This document shows, piece by piece, positions 21,078 through 34,883 of a DNA stretch of 64,000 bases. Position numbers and translations under genes: made by a program. The DNA lies in the NCBI GenBank assembly GCA_020466095.1, contig CM035808.1:35667502-35731501 (forward strand). The letters run 5' to 3'. Each line of letters begins with the position of its first letter. Positions within the stretch are counted from its first letter, which is position 1. This DNA comes from Chlorops oryzae. Taxonomy: Eukaryota; Arthropoda; Insecta; Diptera; Chloropidae. The notes beneath the pieces are model-generated. The model worked only from the letters and a program-made list of their open reading frames with translations, was not told the DNA's origin and made no database searches.

Positions 21078-23700
21078 CAGTAGGTATTGAAAGCAAAGCA
21101 AACGAAACTATCCGTAGACCTGACTTTTCGTTAGGCCCCAAGTTAGGGGTTGGCAAGCCGGGCAAATGCCCAGACCGGCACTTTGAGGTATGGAAAATTC
21201 TCAGATATTCGAAACCAGTGGATACCCCATTTCTGCCATCATAAAGGCGTCCAAAAGTGATTTGCCCAGAGTGGCAAAAAAGCTGGATCGGGCGCTGCTA
21301 TTCATCAACACTTAAAACTCCGTCATACCCTTCAACAAAGTTAAAGCTTATGAAACCATTAAGATCGACTAAATGATAAATGGAAAAAAATCAAGTTACC
21401 CTAGTGTTGAATACAGCATCTACGTATAGCCCAGCGCCCAGTAAAATATCTTCTTTATGAATTTGAAAATACTCCCTACCAAGCCATGCGCCATCCGCTG
21501 CCATATTAAGAATCTGAAAGATATAAAATCTGCATTCTATTCCAAAGTAAGTTTCTATGGCGTCCAACAACAGCACCAGCAACCACCAATGAAGAAAGAA
21601 CTCGAAAGTAGCATCAAAAGTGCCCAAAGCATGTGCGGCGGAGGGTGGCGGTAAGTATCCAAAGGCAAGAGGCATAAAATGCGGCCACCGCATTTTGTTT
21701 TGCTAATTTTCGAAAATATTTTCCCATTTTTTCCTTTTTTTGCCTTTCGTTTCTTTACAAGTTTTTTCTCGTCTCTATCTTAATTTCGTTCTGCTGGTTT
21801 CGTTCCATTTCGTTACTTGGAAACTGATGTGGAAATTGCAATTCACAGCAAAAGTTTGAAATTTAAGTAGCACCGCAGCGCGCGGCGCAAGGGGGACACA
21901 TGAAATATTTACCATTTTTCCAATACTCACTACCCAAAAGCAAAGGGACGAGATGGATATTTCCTGCCAGCATCGCATCGCATCGCATCGACGTGCGTCA
22001 TCGCCGTCGTCTGCGTCTCGCCCCGCCTTCGGTGATTCCACTTCACAATTTACCATCGTAAATCTTTTCATTAAGAAAACTTTTCACAAGAGCTGAAAGC
22101 GTGTTTTCGTTATTAGTCTGATTAATTTGGCTCTTTTCGAGCTTTTCATAAATTGCCAAAAATAATACCTACTAAAAAAAAATAAGAGAAATAAATAAAT
22201 AAAGAGGAAAAACAACAAAGAACGCTGCGATGAAGAAATGGTCAGAAGGATTTTGGTTTCCTTTTTCCAACGCTTCGTTTTGCTTTTCTGTCGATTACGC
22301 TATGCAAACGGCCAAATCGTTTAATTTGAAGAAAGGCATTCGGCTTCGTCAGTTGCTTCGGCGTTTGAGCCGTGGCGCTGGTGTGCGACCGTAGCAGCCG
22401 TTAACCACATCATACATTATCGTAATAAAGGATAATTCATTAAGATTTCAAAGTTTTTGATCAGTTTCGCAAGGCTTTCGAGCATGACTGGATGAATCGA
22501 GGTCGTTCTGGAGGACTTGAAGGACTTTTCAATTTGTTTCAACATCGCGATGCTCCAATTGATTAATTGCTTAAATAAAGGAAAGCTTAAAGGATGTCTT
22601 GTTATATTTAAAAGAACCCATTCAATTTTTGTATTTTTATTCCCGAGATACCATTTTTTTTTTTTAGTGAGTGTAATTAGCGGTTGTGCATCCGAAAGTC
22701 ACTCGGAAGCGGTCAGCGTCGAGGAGGTATTTTCCCATCTTTCTGTTTGTGTGTTTGTCTGACCTTACCCTGTTTCTTAAAGGGGAATCCCTTCTAAATC
22801 AATTAACTTTTCTGGTTTTCAGCGGAGACTTGGAGGCGAAAGTCTTCAGGGAAAATTTTAGGAACCAAAATTTTGTTTTCAGAAGATCAAAGGATTTGTG
22901 GCCTTTTGTTGAGACACTCCGCTTCAAAACTCGTAATAATGTCCTCTACACTGTGTTTTAATCAAAGCTGTTCACTTATCTGGACCGAATTATATTACAT
23001 ATGAAGATCCAGGGAACTAAGAGTAAGCGCGGTTTCCGTATAAATTCGGATACAATTCCGGCATTTGGGGATTTTCTTTGAATCTGAGAAAAATTTACTG
23101 CGTTTCCTAAAGTGCTTCTCCTATCAGATTGGACCAATTGTAACACCCTTGGTTTTTTTTTCGTCCACTCTCTGCGCTTCACCAATAACTTCGTTTTTAT
23201 TAATATTAACATTCCGCGAATTTCAATGAATAAAGTCTGCATCGAACGAAGTCAATAACTCCGCGCTTGCTCCGGCGTTAGGAGAGTTGGTCGATTGAGT
23301 ATAGCTATTAAAATATTTTCGCAAGTCGAATGAAAAAAAGAGCATAGGATATTCCAGATAACTTTTTGAAGCTCTCAAATGTTGGAGTTTGATGAGGTAA
23401 TACGATACAATTTACAGAAAAGATGAATCCCAAAGACGGAAGTCCTTAAAAGAGCTCACATAAATTCTGGCTTTAATACAGAAAAAGCAAGTATGGGCGA
23501 TAAAGTCACTCGTGTCTGGAAATTTAGGTACGCGATTCCAAATTGGTTTCTGCATACACAGACACGGTAAAAGTGGGCTTTTGGCTGTGCTCATCTCTCA
23601 ATTTGAAGGCGATTATATTAAAATTATTTGATATGGAAGTGGAGGAAACTTTTATGAAATCATCTCTCTCCTTGCCCAATTTTGAACTTCTTAGAGATAT
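21078..23700. other. Intergenic, no gene recognised
   Basis: A good donor-like site (GGCG|GTAAGTAT) follows a small open frame at 21457-21650, but no partner exon or domain is visible. CGCAT repeats at 21971-21990. Otherwise featureless. Confidence 0.4.
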
Positions 23701-23702
23701 TC

Positions 23703-23924
23703 AGGGGTGTCACAGAATCCGATAGCTGTCGGAATTGGAATTTTAGTCGACTGAATTTTCATATATATTTCATAGACAGCCGGGTAAAAGAAGGTTGTAT
23801 GCAATTAAGAACCGATAATAATTCCGATTCAAAACCAAAAGCAACAAAATTTGTCAATTCTGTATAAAATTTTGATCGGTTTTAATTCCAATTCCAACAG
23901 CTATCGGATTCTGCGACACCCCTG
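23703..23924. mobile_element. Fold-back miniature element AGGGGTGTC
   Basis: Ends CAGGGGTGTCACAGAATCCG and CGGATTCTGCGACACCCCTG are inverted, with about 40 bp of near-perfect pairing (GATAGCTGTCGGAATTGGAA against its complement). ATT lies on both sides. Non-coding interior. Confidence 0.75.
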
Positions 23925-24128
23925 ATTAACTTCCTTAAAATAAAATATATGCTTACTATCCAATTGCTATTCGGTAGGAATCTGTATTTCTGGCGAGTTC
24001 ATAAGATCTACTTACCTACCCCATACAAAGAAAACTCTACATGGTGACGATGAAGGGACTGCGCGTTTTCTTGCATAACAGAGAGTTCCCCTTGTATGGG
24101 AAGACACGGGGACTAACAATGACTACCA

Positions 24129-24301
24129 CAGTCGAAACTCTCTGTAACAAGCTCGTCAATAACGAATTTTTCTCCATAGGGAATCTTCTCAGGGCCTTTT
24201 CATTTCAGTTTTAAAGGCTTTTTTTCTCCTTATATTGAATTCTCGCTAGAACGTATTTTTTTCGGTTCCTTGAAATTCGTTTTAGAAATTCGTTTCGACT
24301 G
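24129..24301. mobile_element. Mariner/pogo-like miniature element
   Basis: CAGTCGAAACTCTCTGTAAC at the left and ATTCGTTTCGACTG at the right are imperfect inverted ends; TA follows the right end. No coding capacity. Confidence 0.5.
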
Positions 24302-24303
24302 TA

Positions 24304-25893
24304 TATTTTTTAGCCAACCCAATCATAGTCGAGTGAATTTTGACATTTTAGAGAACTTTTATCAAATAAATCTATGAAGATTTTTTATAAATTTAATTCG
24401 TCTACGAATTCCTCATTTCTCACACGTGCAGTACCCCAGATCCATTTTCTATCTCTAACAAAATCCCACCAGAATTTTTTACAATTTATCCCGCTGAATA
24501 CATGAAATTGAAACCAATTTGGGGCCGGAGATTTCTTTTTTACTGCATCCTCCCGACTCAATAGTCAGCAAAAAAAAAGTTAGTACTCTGCTTCCTACAA
24601 TATGAGGATGACGAGAAAGACCCTCGGTCTCTCGTCTCTATAGAGTTGCGGGGTACATACTTTAGGATATTTTGATCCGGTATTCAGTTAACCGTCACAT
24701 TTCACTATCCTATATATCCTTAATTACAATAAGCTTAAAACTTAAGCTTTGTGCAAAAGCCTTGATCTTGGAACATACTAAGTGGATGCACCCGAGTCAA
24801 TGACCCATCGCATTGCCAAACTTAATACTCTAAGCCAGTTTTTCACAAGATTAAGAGCCATTATAGGAATGCATTCAAAACTAAGATATTTTTTTCAATT
24901 CATAGAAATTATGTAACCGCCTGGAAAAGTGCCTACAGGAGTCTGGTGATGAGCTTGGGTCTGGATAGATTTGCTACAATATAGATAAATCTAGGCTGGG
25001 TCTAGACGGGCGCCTTGACTCGATCAGACTTTTCTTGGCCCTACCTTGGCGCCCAGTAGTGTCGCCTCTACACTGGCCTTGGTTAAATCCGGATAGAAAA
25101 TTCTATCCTGTTGTCATCGTGGGCCTAGTTAGTACCACCTCTTTAGTGGCCTTCTTTGGCAAAATCAAGACATTACCTCGCTTGATTTTACAACCCTCTC
25201 GGCACAGTCTTGCATCCGTTTTCGACGCTGGCTGCACGACTTGAACAAATCGTTGACGACACTTGCAAGACTTAAGCATAGGTGGCGTCGATGCAAAAGT
25301 CATACATATGTCGCGAGCTTCGTGCACGACACTTTGCAGGACATGTCATTCATGAAGTCATGCATCCCATGCGTGAAGGAAGTAATCCATGACTGGTCTT
25401 GCGAAATGCAAACATAAATAAGTTCTTTCGATTTTTTAAAAATTTCAATAAAACGCATAAGCGCATATTTAACATGACATTGTAATGTTTATTATAAGTA
25501 TTTATATACATATGTTATGTATATAATTGATTATATTAAATCTATTTAACAACTATTAACAAATCAACATAGAACGTGATTGCCAAACGAAATAGGAATG
25601 TCAAAATCGGCTTATTTATAATGCCATATGGGAACTTCAAAATCGGCTTAGTTCTAATAACGAAGTCTTCGATGACTTCATGCACGATTTTGTCTTGAAC
25701 GACCGATTTCCGAAAGGTTATTTTCTTTGAAAAATGTGCCGTAATCAGCTGTCCTGGCATTTACTTCGCATAAAAAATAGACATGTTCTTTTCTATGGCG
25801 AAGTAAAGCAGGAAAGTCGCATGCAACCCTGCGCACTTGATTACGTATATTTCTTATGGGCGCTTTACTTACTGCATATATCAGTATACATAT
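24304..25893. other. Intergenic, no gene recognised
   Basis: Only short open frames. Clustered CATGCA/TGCACGAC motifs at 25220-25400, without a clear feature. Confidence 0.35.
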
Positions 25894-26360
25894 ACTACGT
25901 ACGCCTTATTCGCGAATAAGAATATCGCGAATGGCGAATATTACCGTATAAACGGTCTTATTCACGAATAGCTAATTCACGAAAGTTATTCGTGAATAGT
26001 GAGACTATTCGCGATAAACATGAGAGGTGATGCCACATTTTTCGCTGATTTCTCTCTTTTTGACGATCCGGCAGCGCTTTTGTTTAATTTGAGTTCAAAA
26101 ATCTAGCAAAAAAGATGGAGAACGGCTGCACATGGATTATACTTAAATCAGAGACTGACATTTTTTCACTTTTGAAAAACTAATTGGTAAAAGCATTCCT
26201 GATGCTATGAAATCATGTGTTTTTCAAGTGTGATACCATTTCATTTTGTTTTGGCAGTCAGGTAGCGCTAAGACCAACTAATGTCGGTTGCCGTATAAAC
26301 GGTGACTTCACTATTTGGGATATTCTTATTCGTGAATAAGGATTAACGTATAAACGTACT
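25894..26360. mobile_element. Inverted-repeat element of the CGCGAATAAG family
   Basis: Left end TACGCCTTATTCGCGAATAA and right end TTATTCGTGAATAAGGATTA form inverted repeats that extend through ACCGTATAAACGG on both sides, about 60 bp in total. Several more TATTCGTGAATA palindromes lie inside. The solo end at 7815-7905 belongs to the same family. Confidence 0.65.
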
Positions 26361-26370
26361 AATAGGCTAT

Positions 26371-28199
26371 AGGAAGAATATTCGAGCTAGTTTCATAAAT
26401 ACCCGCCCGAGAGAAATTCATCACTGGACTGTTGCGAATAATTTCCTCAAAGTCTAACAGAATAAATAGAATTGAAGTTTTCTTCATGGTAAACATTTCA
26501 AACTGCTACCCCCTCCCCACTCCATCATGGCTTTTTTTAATTACTTATATTACGCTCTAATAAATTGTAATTAAATCCCACTCGAAGCATTGAACAAAAG
26601 CACTAACTTCACAGTGCACACTTGATCAAAGTAAATTCCATGCCAAGATTACCAAACCGAAAGTAAAAATGCGAAAAGCCCTCCAGCCTATTGTGAAGGC
26701 TTCACTCGGAGCACTATCGTCAGTTCAGGCGAAACAAGCGTGGCTTTTTTCAAACAAATATCAGAAAAATAAATAAGTGTTGCAGTATACACATAGGTAT
26801 ATATAAGCAGTGTCAGTAGCAGGAGCAGGAGCGAAAGCAGAAAAGAAAGGCATCGAAAAATGTGCATGCAATCTTTTAAAATGGCTTCAGTCGAGGCAAG
26901 AACCCAATTATTTTTCTAAAAATGCTCGTTTATTTTAAAAGCGCAAAAAAGAGGCGAAACAAAATTGCTCTGTAGTTAAGTGCATCCGTACACAAAGCGC
27001 AACTAAAGTATCCTGGCCGCAACGTACGATGCTGCTGCTTAAAATTAATAGGTTCGCAACTTAAGAAGGATCGCCTTTCAAGTCGCTAACCGCTGACTAT
27101 ATGTAAAGCGTTAAAGTATTTAAATGAACAATGACGATGACGCGGATAAGGATGAAGCAAAGGAGGTGGAAGTCGATGTGGATGAGAATAAGAACGAGAA
27201 TGTGGATGTCGATGGGGGCATGAGGAGCATGTGAAAAGGCTTTGGTGACGCTAATATCGAATAGCGTACACACGAGCGCGTCCTTTCTTTTTACTCCTTT
27301 GAGTCCGGGCTCCATTAACGCAGACTACACTATGTGGATGGCGTTAGTGTTGCGAACGGTAAAGCCATTAAAATCTAAACTTATGCTTGTCAGTTTTAAT
27401 GGAAGGCGAAGAAAAAGTGCTTTGACTGACTTAAGATTTAGTTGGCACTGGCGTGTGCCGACTTTGGGGAAAGGGATCTGACAACAATACTTTTTGCTTC
27501 GTTTTTGCTCAGCTCATTTTTCAAAAACCGCATTTAAGCTAGGCAATTTCGTTTGAACTGACGTTGTTCGAAGAAAATTTTAATTACTCCTTTTTGTGCA
27601 TGGAATATTCCATAATATTTATTTTTCAATTTTTTTCGAACAGGTTGGAAGCCGATTTTATCGAAAGGGCTTTAACCATATCTTTACGAAATCTGAGCAG
27701 AACTTTTTTCCATATTTCTTCTAGGAAATAAAAAACTGTTCAAAACTTCATGAAGAAATTCGCGGTTTTTTACCCTTTTTCATTCAATTTCATTTTGAAT
27801 TGAATAGACCTAATGGATCGACTCAGTTTGAAATCGAGAACGTTCAGACATGGTCTACAAATCAAATACCCATAAAATTTAGATATCATAGTTTTGAAGG
27901 GATTATAAAATTTTTATAAGTCATAAGCCATAAGTCTAAATCTACTCTTATTTTGAACTAAAAAAAAGTAGGCCTCCTTCATCATAGTTCGGATCACGCC
28001 TTGGATTACCGGCATAATATCTAAACAGTTACTACTATACTATACTATATTACTATACTATACTATACTGAACGGACCTCAATACTTTCACAGTGGAATC
28101 GAAATATGATGGATAGAAGACTGGTTTGGGGTAGTTTGGACCAAGAAGGTACACCTACCCCGTGTCCGAAAAACTGCGCATTATTCATGAAAACAAAAT
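26371..28199. other. Intergenic, no gene recognised
   Basis: Short open frames only. An ACTAT microsatellite at 28031-28070 precedes the large satellite. No transposon ends noticed. Confidence 0.4.
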
Positions 28200-28214
28200 G
28201 TGCGCGAATCATCT

Positions 28215-31200
28215 CATCTTTTTTTATTTTATCTTATTTGATTTTAATTTTATTTTAATCTTATTTTATTTTTTTCTTTTTTTTTTATCTTATTTTATTT
28301 TTTTCTTAATTTATTTTTATCTTTTTTTTCCCTTATTTTATTGTAATCTTATTATACTTATATATAATCTGATTTTATCTCTTATTTTATCTCTATCTCA
28401 TTTTGTCTCTATCTCATTTTATCTCTATCTTATTTTATCTCTATCCTATTTGATCTCTATCTTATTTTATCTTTATCTTATTTTATCTCTATATTTTTCT
28501 CTCATCATCTTATCTCATCTCATCTCATCTCATCATCTCATCATCTCATCATCTCATCATCTCATCATCTCATCATCTCATCTCATCATCTCATCATCTC
28601 ATCTCATCATCTCATCTCATCATTCTCATCTCATCATCTCATCTCATCATCTCATCTCATCATCTCATCTCATCATCTCATCTCATCATCTCATCTCATC
28701 ATCATCATCTCATCTCATCATCTCATCTCATCATCTCATCTCATCTCATCATCTCATCATCTCATCTCATCTCATCTCATCATCTCATCTCATCGTCATC
28801 ATCTCATCTCACGTCATCATCTCATCTCACGTCATCATCTCATCTCACGTCATCATCTCATCTCACGTCATCATCTCATCTCATCGTCATCATCTCATCT
28901 CACGTCATCTCATCTCATCATCTCATCGTCATCATCTCATCTCATCTCATCATCTCATCTCATCTCACGTCATCATCTTCATCTCATATCTCATCATCTC
29001 ATCTCATCTCATCATCTCATCTCACTGTTCATTCTATCTCATCTCATTCATCTATCTCATCTTCATTCATCTTATCTCATCTTATCATTCTTATTCATAT
29101 CTCATCTCATCATCTCTTATCTATCTCTATTATCATCTTCTTATTATCTCATTATCATCTCTATCTCATCATCTCATCTCATCATTCTCATCTTCATCTC
29201 TCATCTCTATCTATCTTATCTATTTTCTCTATCTTATCTCATCTCATCATCTTCATCTCATCATATCTATCTTATCTCATCATCTCATCTCATCTCTTAT
29301 CTATCTTCATCTCTATCATTCTATCATCTTCATCTTCTCTATCTTTCATCTTCTATTCTATCTTCTTATCTTATCTCATTCTATCTATCTTCTCTTATCT
29401 ATCTTCATTCATCTATCTTATCTATCTTCTTATCTATCTTCTATCTCATCTTCTATCTTATCTCTCTCTCATCTATCTCATCTATCTCTATCTCATCTAT
29501 CTCTATCATCTCTATCTCATCTATCTCATCTATTATCTTCATCTATCTCATCATCTCTATCTTCATCATCTTCATCTTATCTCATCTCATCTCATCTTAT
29601 CTATCTATCTCATCATCTCATCTTATCTCATCTTCATCTCATCTATCTTATCTTCTATCTATCTTATCTTATCTTCATCTATCTATCTTATCTATCTATC
29701 ATTCTCATCTATTTTCTCTATCTCTCATCTATCTCATCTCATTTCTATCTCATCTCATCTTTCATCTCATCTCATCTACTCATCTCATCATCTCATCTAT
29801 CATCTCATCTCATCTCATTCTCTATCTCATTCACTCATCTCATTCATCTCATCTCATCTCATCATCTCATCTCATCATCTAATCTCATTTCGTCATCTCA
29901 TCATCTCATCACCTCATCATCTCATCATCTCATCATCTAATCATCTCATCATGCCATCTCATCTCATCATCTCGTCCCATCATCTCATCATCTCGTCTCA
30001 TCATTTCATCTCATCTCATCTAATCTCATCATCTCATAATCTCATCTCATCTCATCATCTCATCATCTCATCTCGTCTCATCATCTCATCATCTCATCAT
30101 CTCATCATCTCATCTCATCTCATCTCATCTCATCATCTCATCATCTCATCATCTCATCATCTCATCATCTCATCATCTCATCATCTCATCATCTCATCAT
30201 CTCATCATCTCATCATCTCATCATCTCATCATCTCATCATCTCATCATCTCATCATCTCATCATCTCATCATCTCATCATCTCATCATCTCATCTCATCT
30301 CATCTCATCTAATCTCATCATCTCATCATCTCATCATCTCACCATCTCATCTCATCTCATCATCTCATCTGATCTGATCTCATCTCATCATCTCATCTAT
30401 CTCATCTCATCTCATCTCATCATCTCATCTCATCTATCTCATCTCATCTCATCTCATCTCATCATCTCATCTCATCTCATCTCATTATCTCATCATCTCA
30501 TCATCTCATAATCTCATCATCTCAGCATCTCATCTTCTCATCATCTCATCATCTCATCATCTCAGCATCTCTTCATCTCATTATCTCATCATCTCATCTC
30601 ATCTCATCTCAGCTAAGCTTAGCTTTCTTATCTAGCTTTCTTATCTTATCTTATCTTCTTATCTTATCTTCTTATCTTATCTTCTTATTATATCTTCTTA
30701 TTATATCTTCTTATTATATCTATTATATCTTCTTATTATATGTTCTTATTATATCTTCTTATTATATCTTCTTATTATATCTTCTTATTATACCTTCTTA
30801 TTATATCTTCTTATCTTATCTTCTTATTATATCTTCTTATTATATCTTCTTATTATATCTTCTTATTATATCTTCTTATTATACTCTTCTTATTATATCT
30901 TCTTATCTTATCTTCTTATTATATCTTCTTATTATATCTTCTTATCTTGTCTTCTTATTATATCTTCTTATTATATCTTCTTATCTTGTCTTCTTATCTT
31001 ATCTTCTTATCTTATCTTCTTATCTTTTCTTCTTATCTTATCTTTTCTTATCTTATCTTATCTTATCTTATCTTATCTTATCTTTATCTTATCTTATCTT
31101 ATCTTATCTTATCTTATCTTTATCTTATCTTATCTTATCTTATCTTATCTTATCTTATCTTATCTTATCTTATCTTATCTTATCTTATCTTATCTTATCT

Positions 31201-31720
31201 TATCTTATCTTATCTTATCTTATCTTATCTTATCTTATCTTATCTTATCTTATCTTATCTTATCTTATCTTATCTTATCTTATCTTATCTTATCTTATCT
31301 TATCTTATCTTATCTTATCTTATCTTATCTTATCTTATCTTATCTTATCTTATCTTATCTTATCTTATCTTATCTTATCTTATCTTTATCTTATCTTATC
31401 TTATCTTATCTTATCTTATCTTATCTTATCTTATCTTATCTTATCTTATCTTATCTTATCTTATCTTATCTTATCTTATCTTATCTTATCTTATCTTATC
31501 TTATCTTATCTTATCTTATCTTATCTTATCTTATCTTATCTTATCTTATCTTATCTTATCTTATCTTATCTTATTCTTATCTTATCTTATCTTATCTTAC
31601 TTATCTTATCTTATCTTATCTTCTTATCTTATCTTATTATCTTATCTTATCTTATCTTATCTTACCTCATCTCATCTCATCTCATCTCATCTGATCTCCT
31701 CTCATCTTATCTCATCGTAT
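28215..31720. repeat. 3.5 kb structured simple-sequence satellite
   Basis: Four blocks are visible. TTTTATCT-type sequence runs from about 28215 to 28500. ATCTC/ATC mixtures follow to about 30610, including a regular 8-bp CATCTCAT stretch near 30120-30290. A 13-bp TTCTTATTATATC unit covers about 30640-31030. A nearly pure CTTAT pentamer covers about 31040-31670. Order is kept within each block, as expected from replication slippage and unequal exchange. Long Ser/His/Leu/Ile-only frames here are repeat translations and not genes. Confidence 0.95.
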
Positions 31721-31729
31721 CGTATTTTC

Positions 31730-34700
31730 TATGTTCGACCATCAGGGTAGATATTCGAAAAAAGACTCGCTTGAACTTACAAAGAATGTGAACGAATCGA
31801 AGTGAAGATGTTTAAAATATGTATAAATAAACGTTCATACCCATGGACAAATTACATGCGGCGTTCGAACGCATGTATAGAAATATATCAGTGAACAGAT
31901 ACATATTTTCTAGCATTGAACGGTACGAGTGCAAGCGAGCAAGCGTGACATTAACTCTCCCTAAACTAGAGAGCAAAACGTCTTGAATAAATTTTGCGGT
32001 TAACCACAAAATATAATTGGTCGACATGTAGCACAAATACACTCGCAGACGAAGAAGAGAAAATCGCTTGCCAGTGTGTGCTGAAAAGGGATGGAATATC
32101 TTCAAAAAAAAAAAACTCTTCTGGAGGCGTTAATGAAAATGGAGATCGAAAACATTCGTTGCGTAACTGAAAGAGTTTTTCTTTTTTCTTGCTTGAGAAA
32201 ACCCTTAAAATATTATATTTCTTCAAAAACAATAAATCAAAAAGCTCTCTAAGAAAGTAAACGCCATCTAACGCAAAATTTCCGAAGCTTTCAAGGGCCA
32301 AGAAAATTTTCTTAAAAAAAAAAGAATGAAGCAGCGAAAAAAGTCAAAGAAACACGGAAGAAAAATTTTTATAAGGAAAAATTCGCAAAGCGTTGAGTGT
32401 CTTTGTTGGAATTTCCTTGAAAGTTTCACCCTGAGTGAGTTTTATTATGGGCGCACGCTCGCGAAAGCTCTTCAACCCCCTGGAAGTTCCGTCGGCGAAG
32501 TTTAGAAATAACCAAAAAAAAAGGAAAGGTGAAGAATAAACGCAAGGACTTTTGAACGCGAAAAAAATTTCCCTATTCCATTCCATGGCACTCCCCTTCA
32601 ACAACTTGCTGTCGACCCCTTAAGGGGTAGTTTGGAATTTTTAAGAGCGTCTTGAGCGTCTTGTGGGCAAACCTCTTTAGGAAGTTTACTTTTTGATTTC
32701 TCAAAAAACGCGAATACTCTTTTCTTCAGAGACGGTAAGACGACTCTTTCTAAGAAATTTTTTTTATACATTTTCTTCTCTTTTCTTTTGAAGAACAGTA
32801 TCACATTCCGGCGATAGATGTCGCTGTCTGCCGCGTAAATCGTTCAATTTATTCAATTCGAATCAAATTTAAAATTGTCTATGGCCTTCATTGGCTCTCG
32901 CTCTAAGGACACATGCCTACAAATTGAATTATGAAATATTTCATAGCTAATGAATAATGCAATCAAAGCGCATTTAGTTTGCGTTTTTGTGAAAATTTTA
33001 ATTAAAATGATTTACAATTCGTGAAATTACCACAAAACGATTTGGAATCATTTTCGGTTTGAAAGCATTAAAAATCATTTCGATCCCATTCAATGCCAAT
33101 CCATCGTGATTCCATTTGACTCAATTGTATGCATTTACGGCTGCGTTACGTTGCAAAGCCTTTTCGACTTTTTTTTTGGTCGATTATTTTGATTTTTGAA
33201 ATGCAATCAATAGAAATTCGCCAGCCAATCGAATAAAATTTTTCCATTACGTGCGCCTCAATTTGTGTTTTCAGTGGAATAGATAAAATAATTTGTACGG
33301 ATTCCTACAGACACACACAAACACGCATGGGGCGCACCGCGCGTGCTTGCTGCACATCACACTGAACATGAACATTGCATATTGTGCATTTGTGCATTGC
33401 AAATTGTACATGCAAGGATTAGGTGTACTTTTTTAATTAAACGATTTTTATTTATAATTTTGGATATTTTCCACTAATTGAGCACGGTGTGAATCCTCGT
33501 TCAGTCATCCACATTAGTTTGATTTTATTTTCTAAATAAAATATTTTTGAATATTTTCTATTTTTTTTGTGGTTAGTTGCTAAAAAATCGATATTCTGCT
33601 TTTTATCCGATTTTTTGCAGTAATTTTTTTTTTAAATCAAATGTTTGGAGCAATGATTCTCTGACAGAATGGCCTTCGTTTTGCCCGGGAGCCGTGATGC
33701 GGTTTATGGCAATTTATTTTAGAAAAAAAAAAATGACGCTTGTAGTATCTAACTAATTGGAACAACTGTTTTGATGCTCGATTTCCTCAAATATCTTCAA
33801 TATATCAGGTCTGTTCCCGTATTGTAGAAGAAGAATACAAATAAATAGTCTATGACAGTACAACGATGAAGTGTAAATTAGTTTGGGAAGTCTCTTTAAA
33901 AACGATTCTCTTTTTGGAATAGATCAGACATTCCTTCTACCTTCATCCACCATTGCGGACCATTACTTAAACTGGTTTTGATATTTTCTTTAAGAAAAAT
34001 CGATCAGTTCAGACGGTTGGTGATCGGTTCCTCATTTTTCTCCACAAGCTCAACCTCAAGTCCTCTCTTGAAACTTTTCCCCTTCATCCGTTCTGTGACA
34101 CTCGGAAGCAAGCAAATTTTTTTCATAATATCAAATTCGAATCACAAGGATCCCTCTAAAGGAAAGGACATGCATTAGCCTACAACGAATGAATGAATTT
34201 AGTTGCATCGACAATAAAAATTAAATTTTTTTCCAAAAAGTTCGCATATCCTTGAAATATTTGAATGGCAATGAAAATGGTCCAATTTTGTTTAGAATAT
34301 GCATTTACCTCGAGGTTGATTCCAAGAACCGCCTATAGACGTCAGAAAGATGCCATCTAATCGGGTTATACTTTCAACGTTTCAATTGATTTGAATTATT
34401 TGCTTATGTTTATTGGTTGATTCAATTCCTCTCAGCCCCGCAGAATGTTTTTTTATGAAATATTATTAATGGTTCGGACTTATTGCAATATCATTTTACT
34501 GCAACCAAAATTTGATTTATTTAAATTTTGATTTAGGTACTAAAATATGTTTTAATCGCATAGTTAACTCAAAATTATTCTACAAACGTCAGTGTCGCAT
34601 TTGAAATACTTTGATTCCATATCAAAAAAGTGTCCTTTTCAGACCAGCAAATAAAAGCAGTATTTGGCGCAGTTGTCAAAACCGTACGGAACCGTTCCGT

Positions 34701-34762
34701 AAAGACAGTTGTGCTCCCGTATTGCAACATCGAATAAAATATGTTTTACCCATTATATATAT
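31730..34762. other. Intergenic, A+T-rich, no gene recognised
   Basis: Short open frames only. The stretch 32830-33420 has several TAAT-type homeodomain-like motifs and could hold regulatory DNA, but this cannot be shown from one sequence. Confidence 0.35.
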
Positions 34763-34883
34763 TAGTGGTTTTCAAGCAACAGTGAAAATTGCAGTGTGCA
34801 ATATTTGCACTGCTTTTTTTGTACGCAATTTGACAAGTGCAAATATTGCACACTGCGTTTGAACTGTTGCTTGAATACCACTA
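34763..34883. mobile_element. Small perfect fold-back element
   Basis: TAGTGGTTTTCAAGCAACAG faces CTGTTGCTTGAATACCACTA, and AGTGCAAATATTGCACACTGC faces its complement inside. The 121-bp unit has a loop of about 25 bp and would fold into a long hairpin as RNA. The TA-rich flanks do not allow a clear target duplication call. Confidence 0.75.

Noticed and set aside
21457..21654. Small open frame ending at a good donor-like GTAAGTAT
   Set aside because: No partner acceptor exon, no domain, and the length is within chance.
28500..30600. CRISPR-like regular repeats
   Set aside because: There are no unique spacers; the units are simple-sequence repeats in eukaryotic DNA.
28162..31750. Very long open frames (592, 186 and 336 codons) rich in Ser, His, Ile, Leu and Tyr
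   Set aside because: They are direct translations of the simple-sequence satellite, with no start context, domain or splice support.
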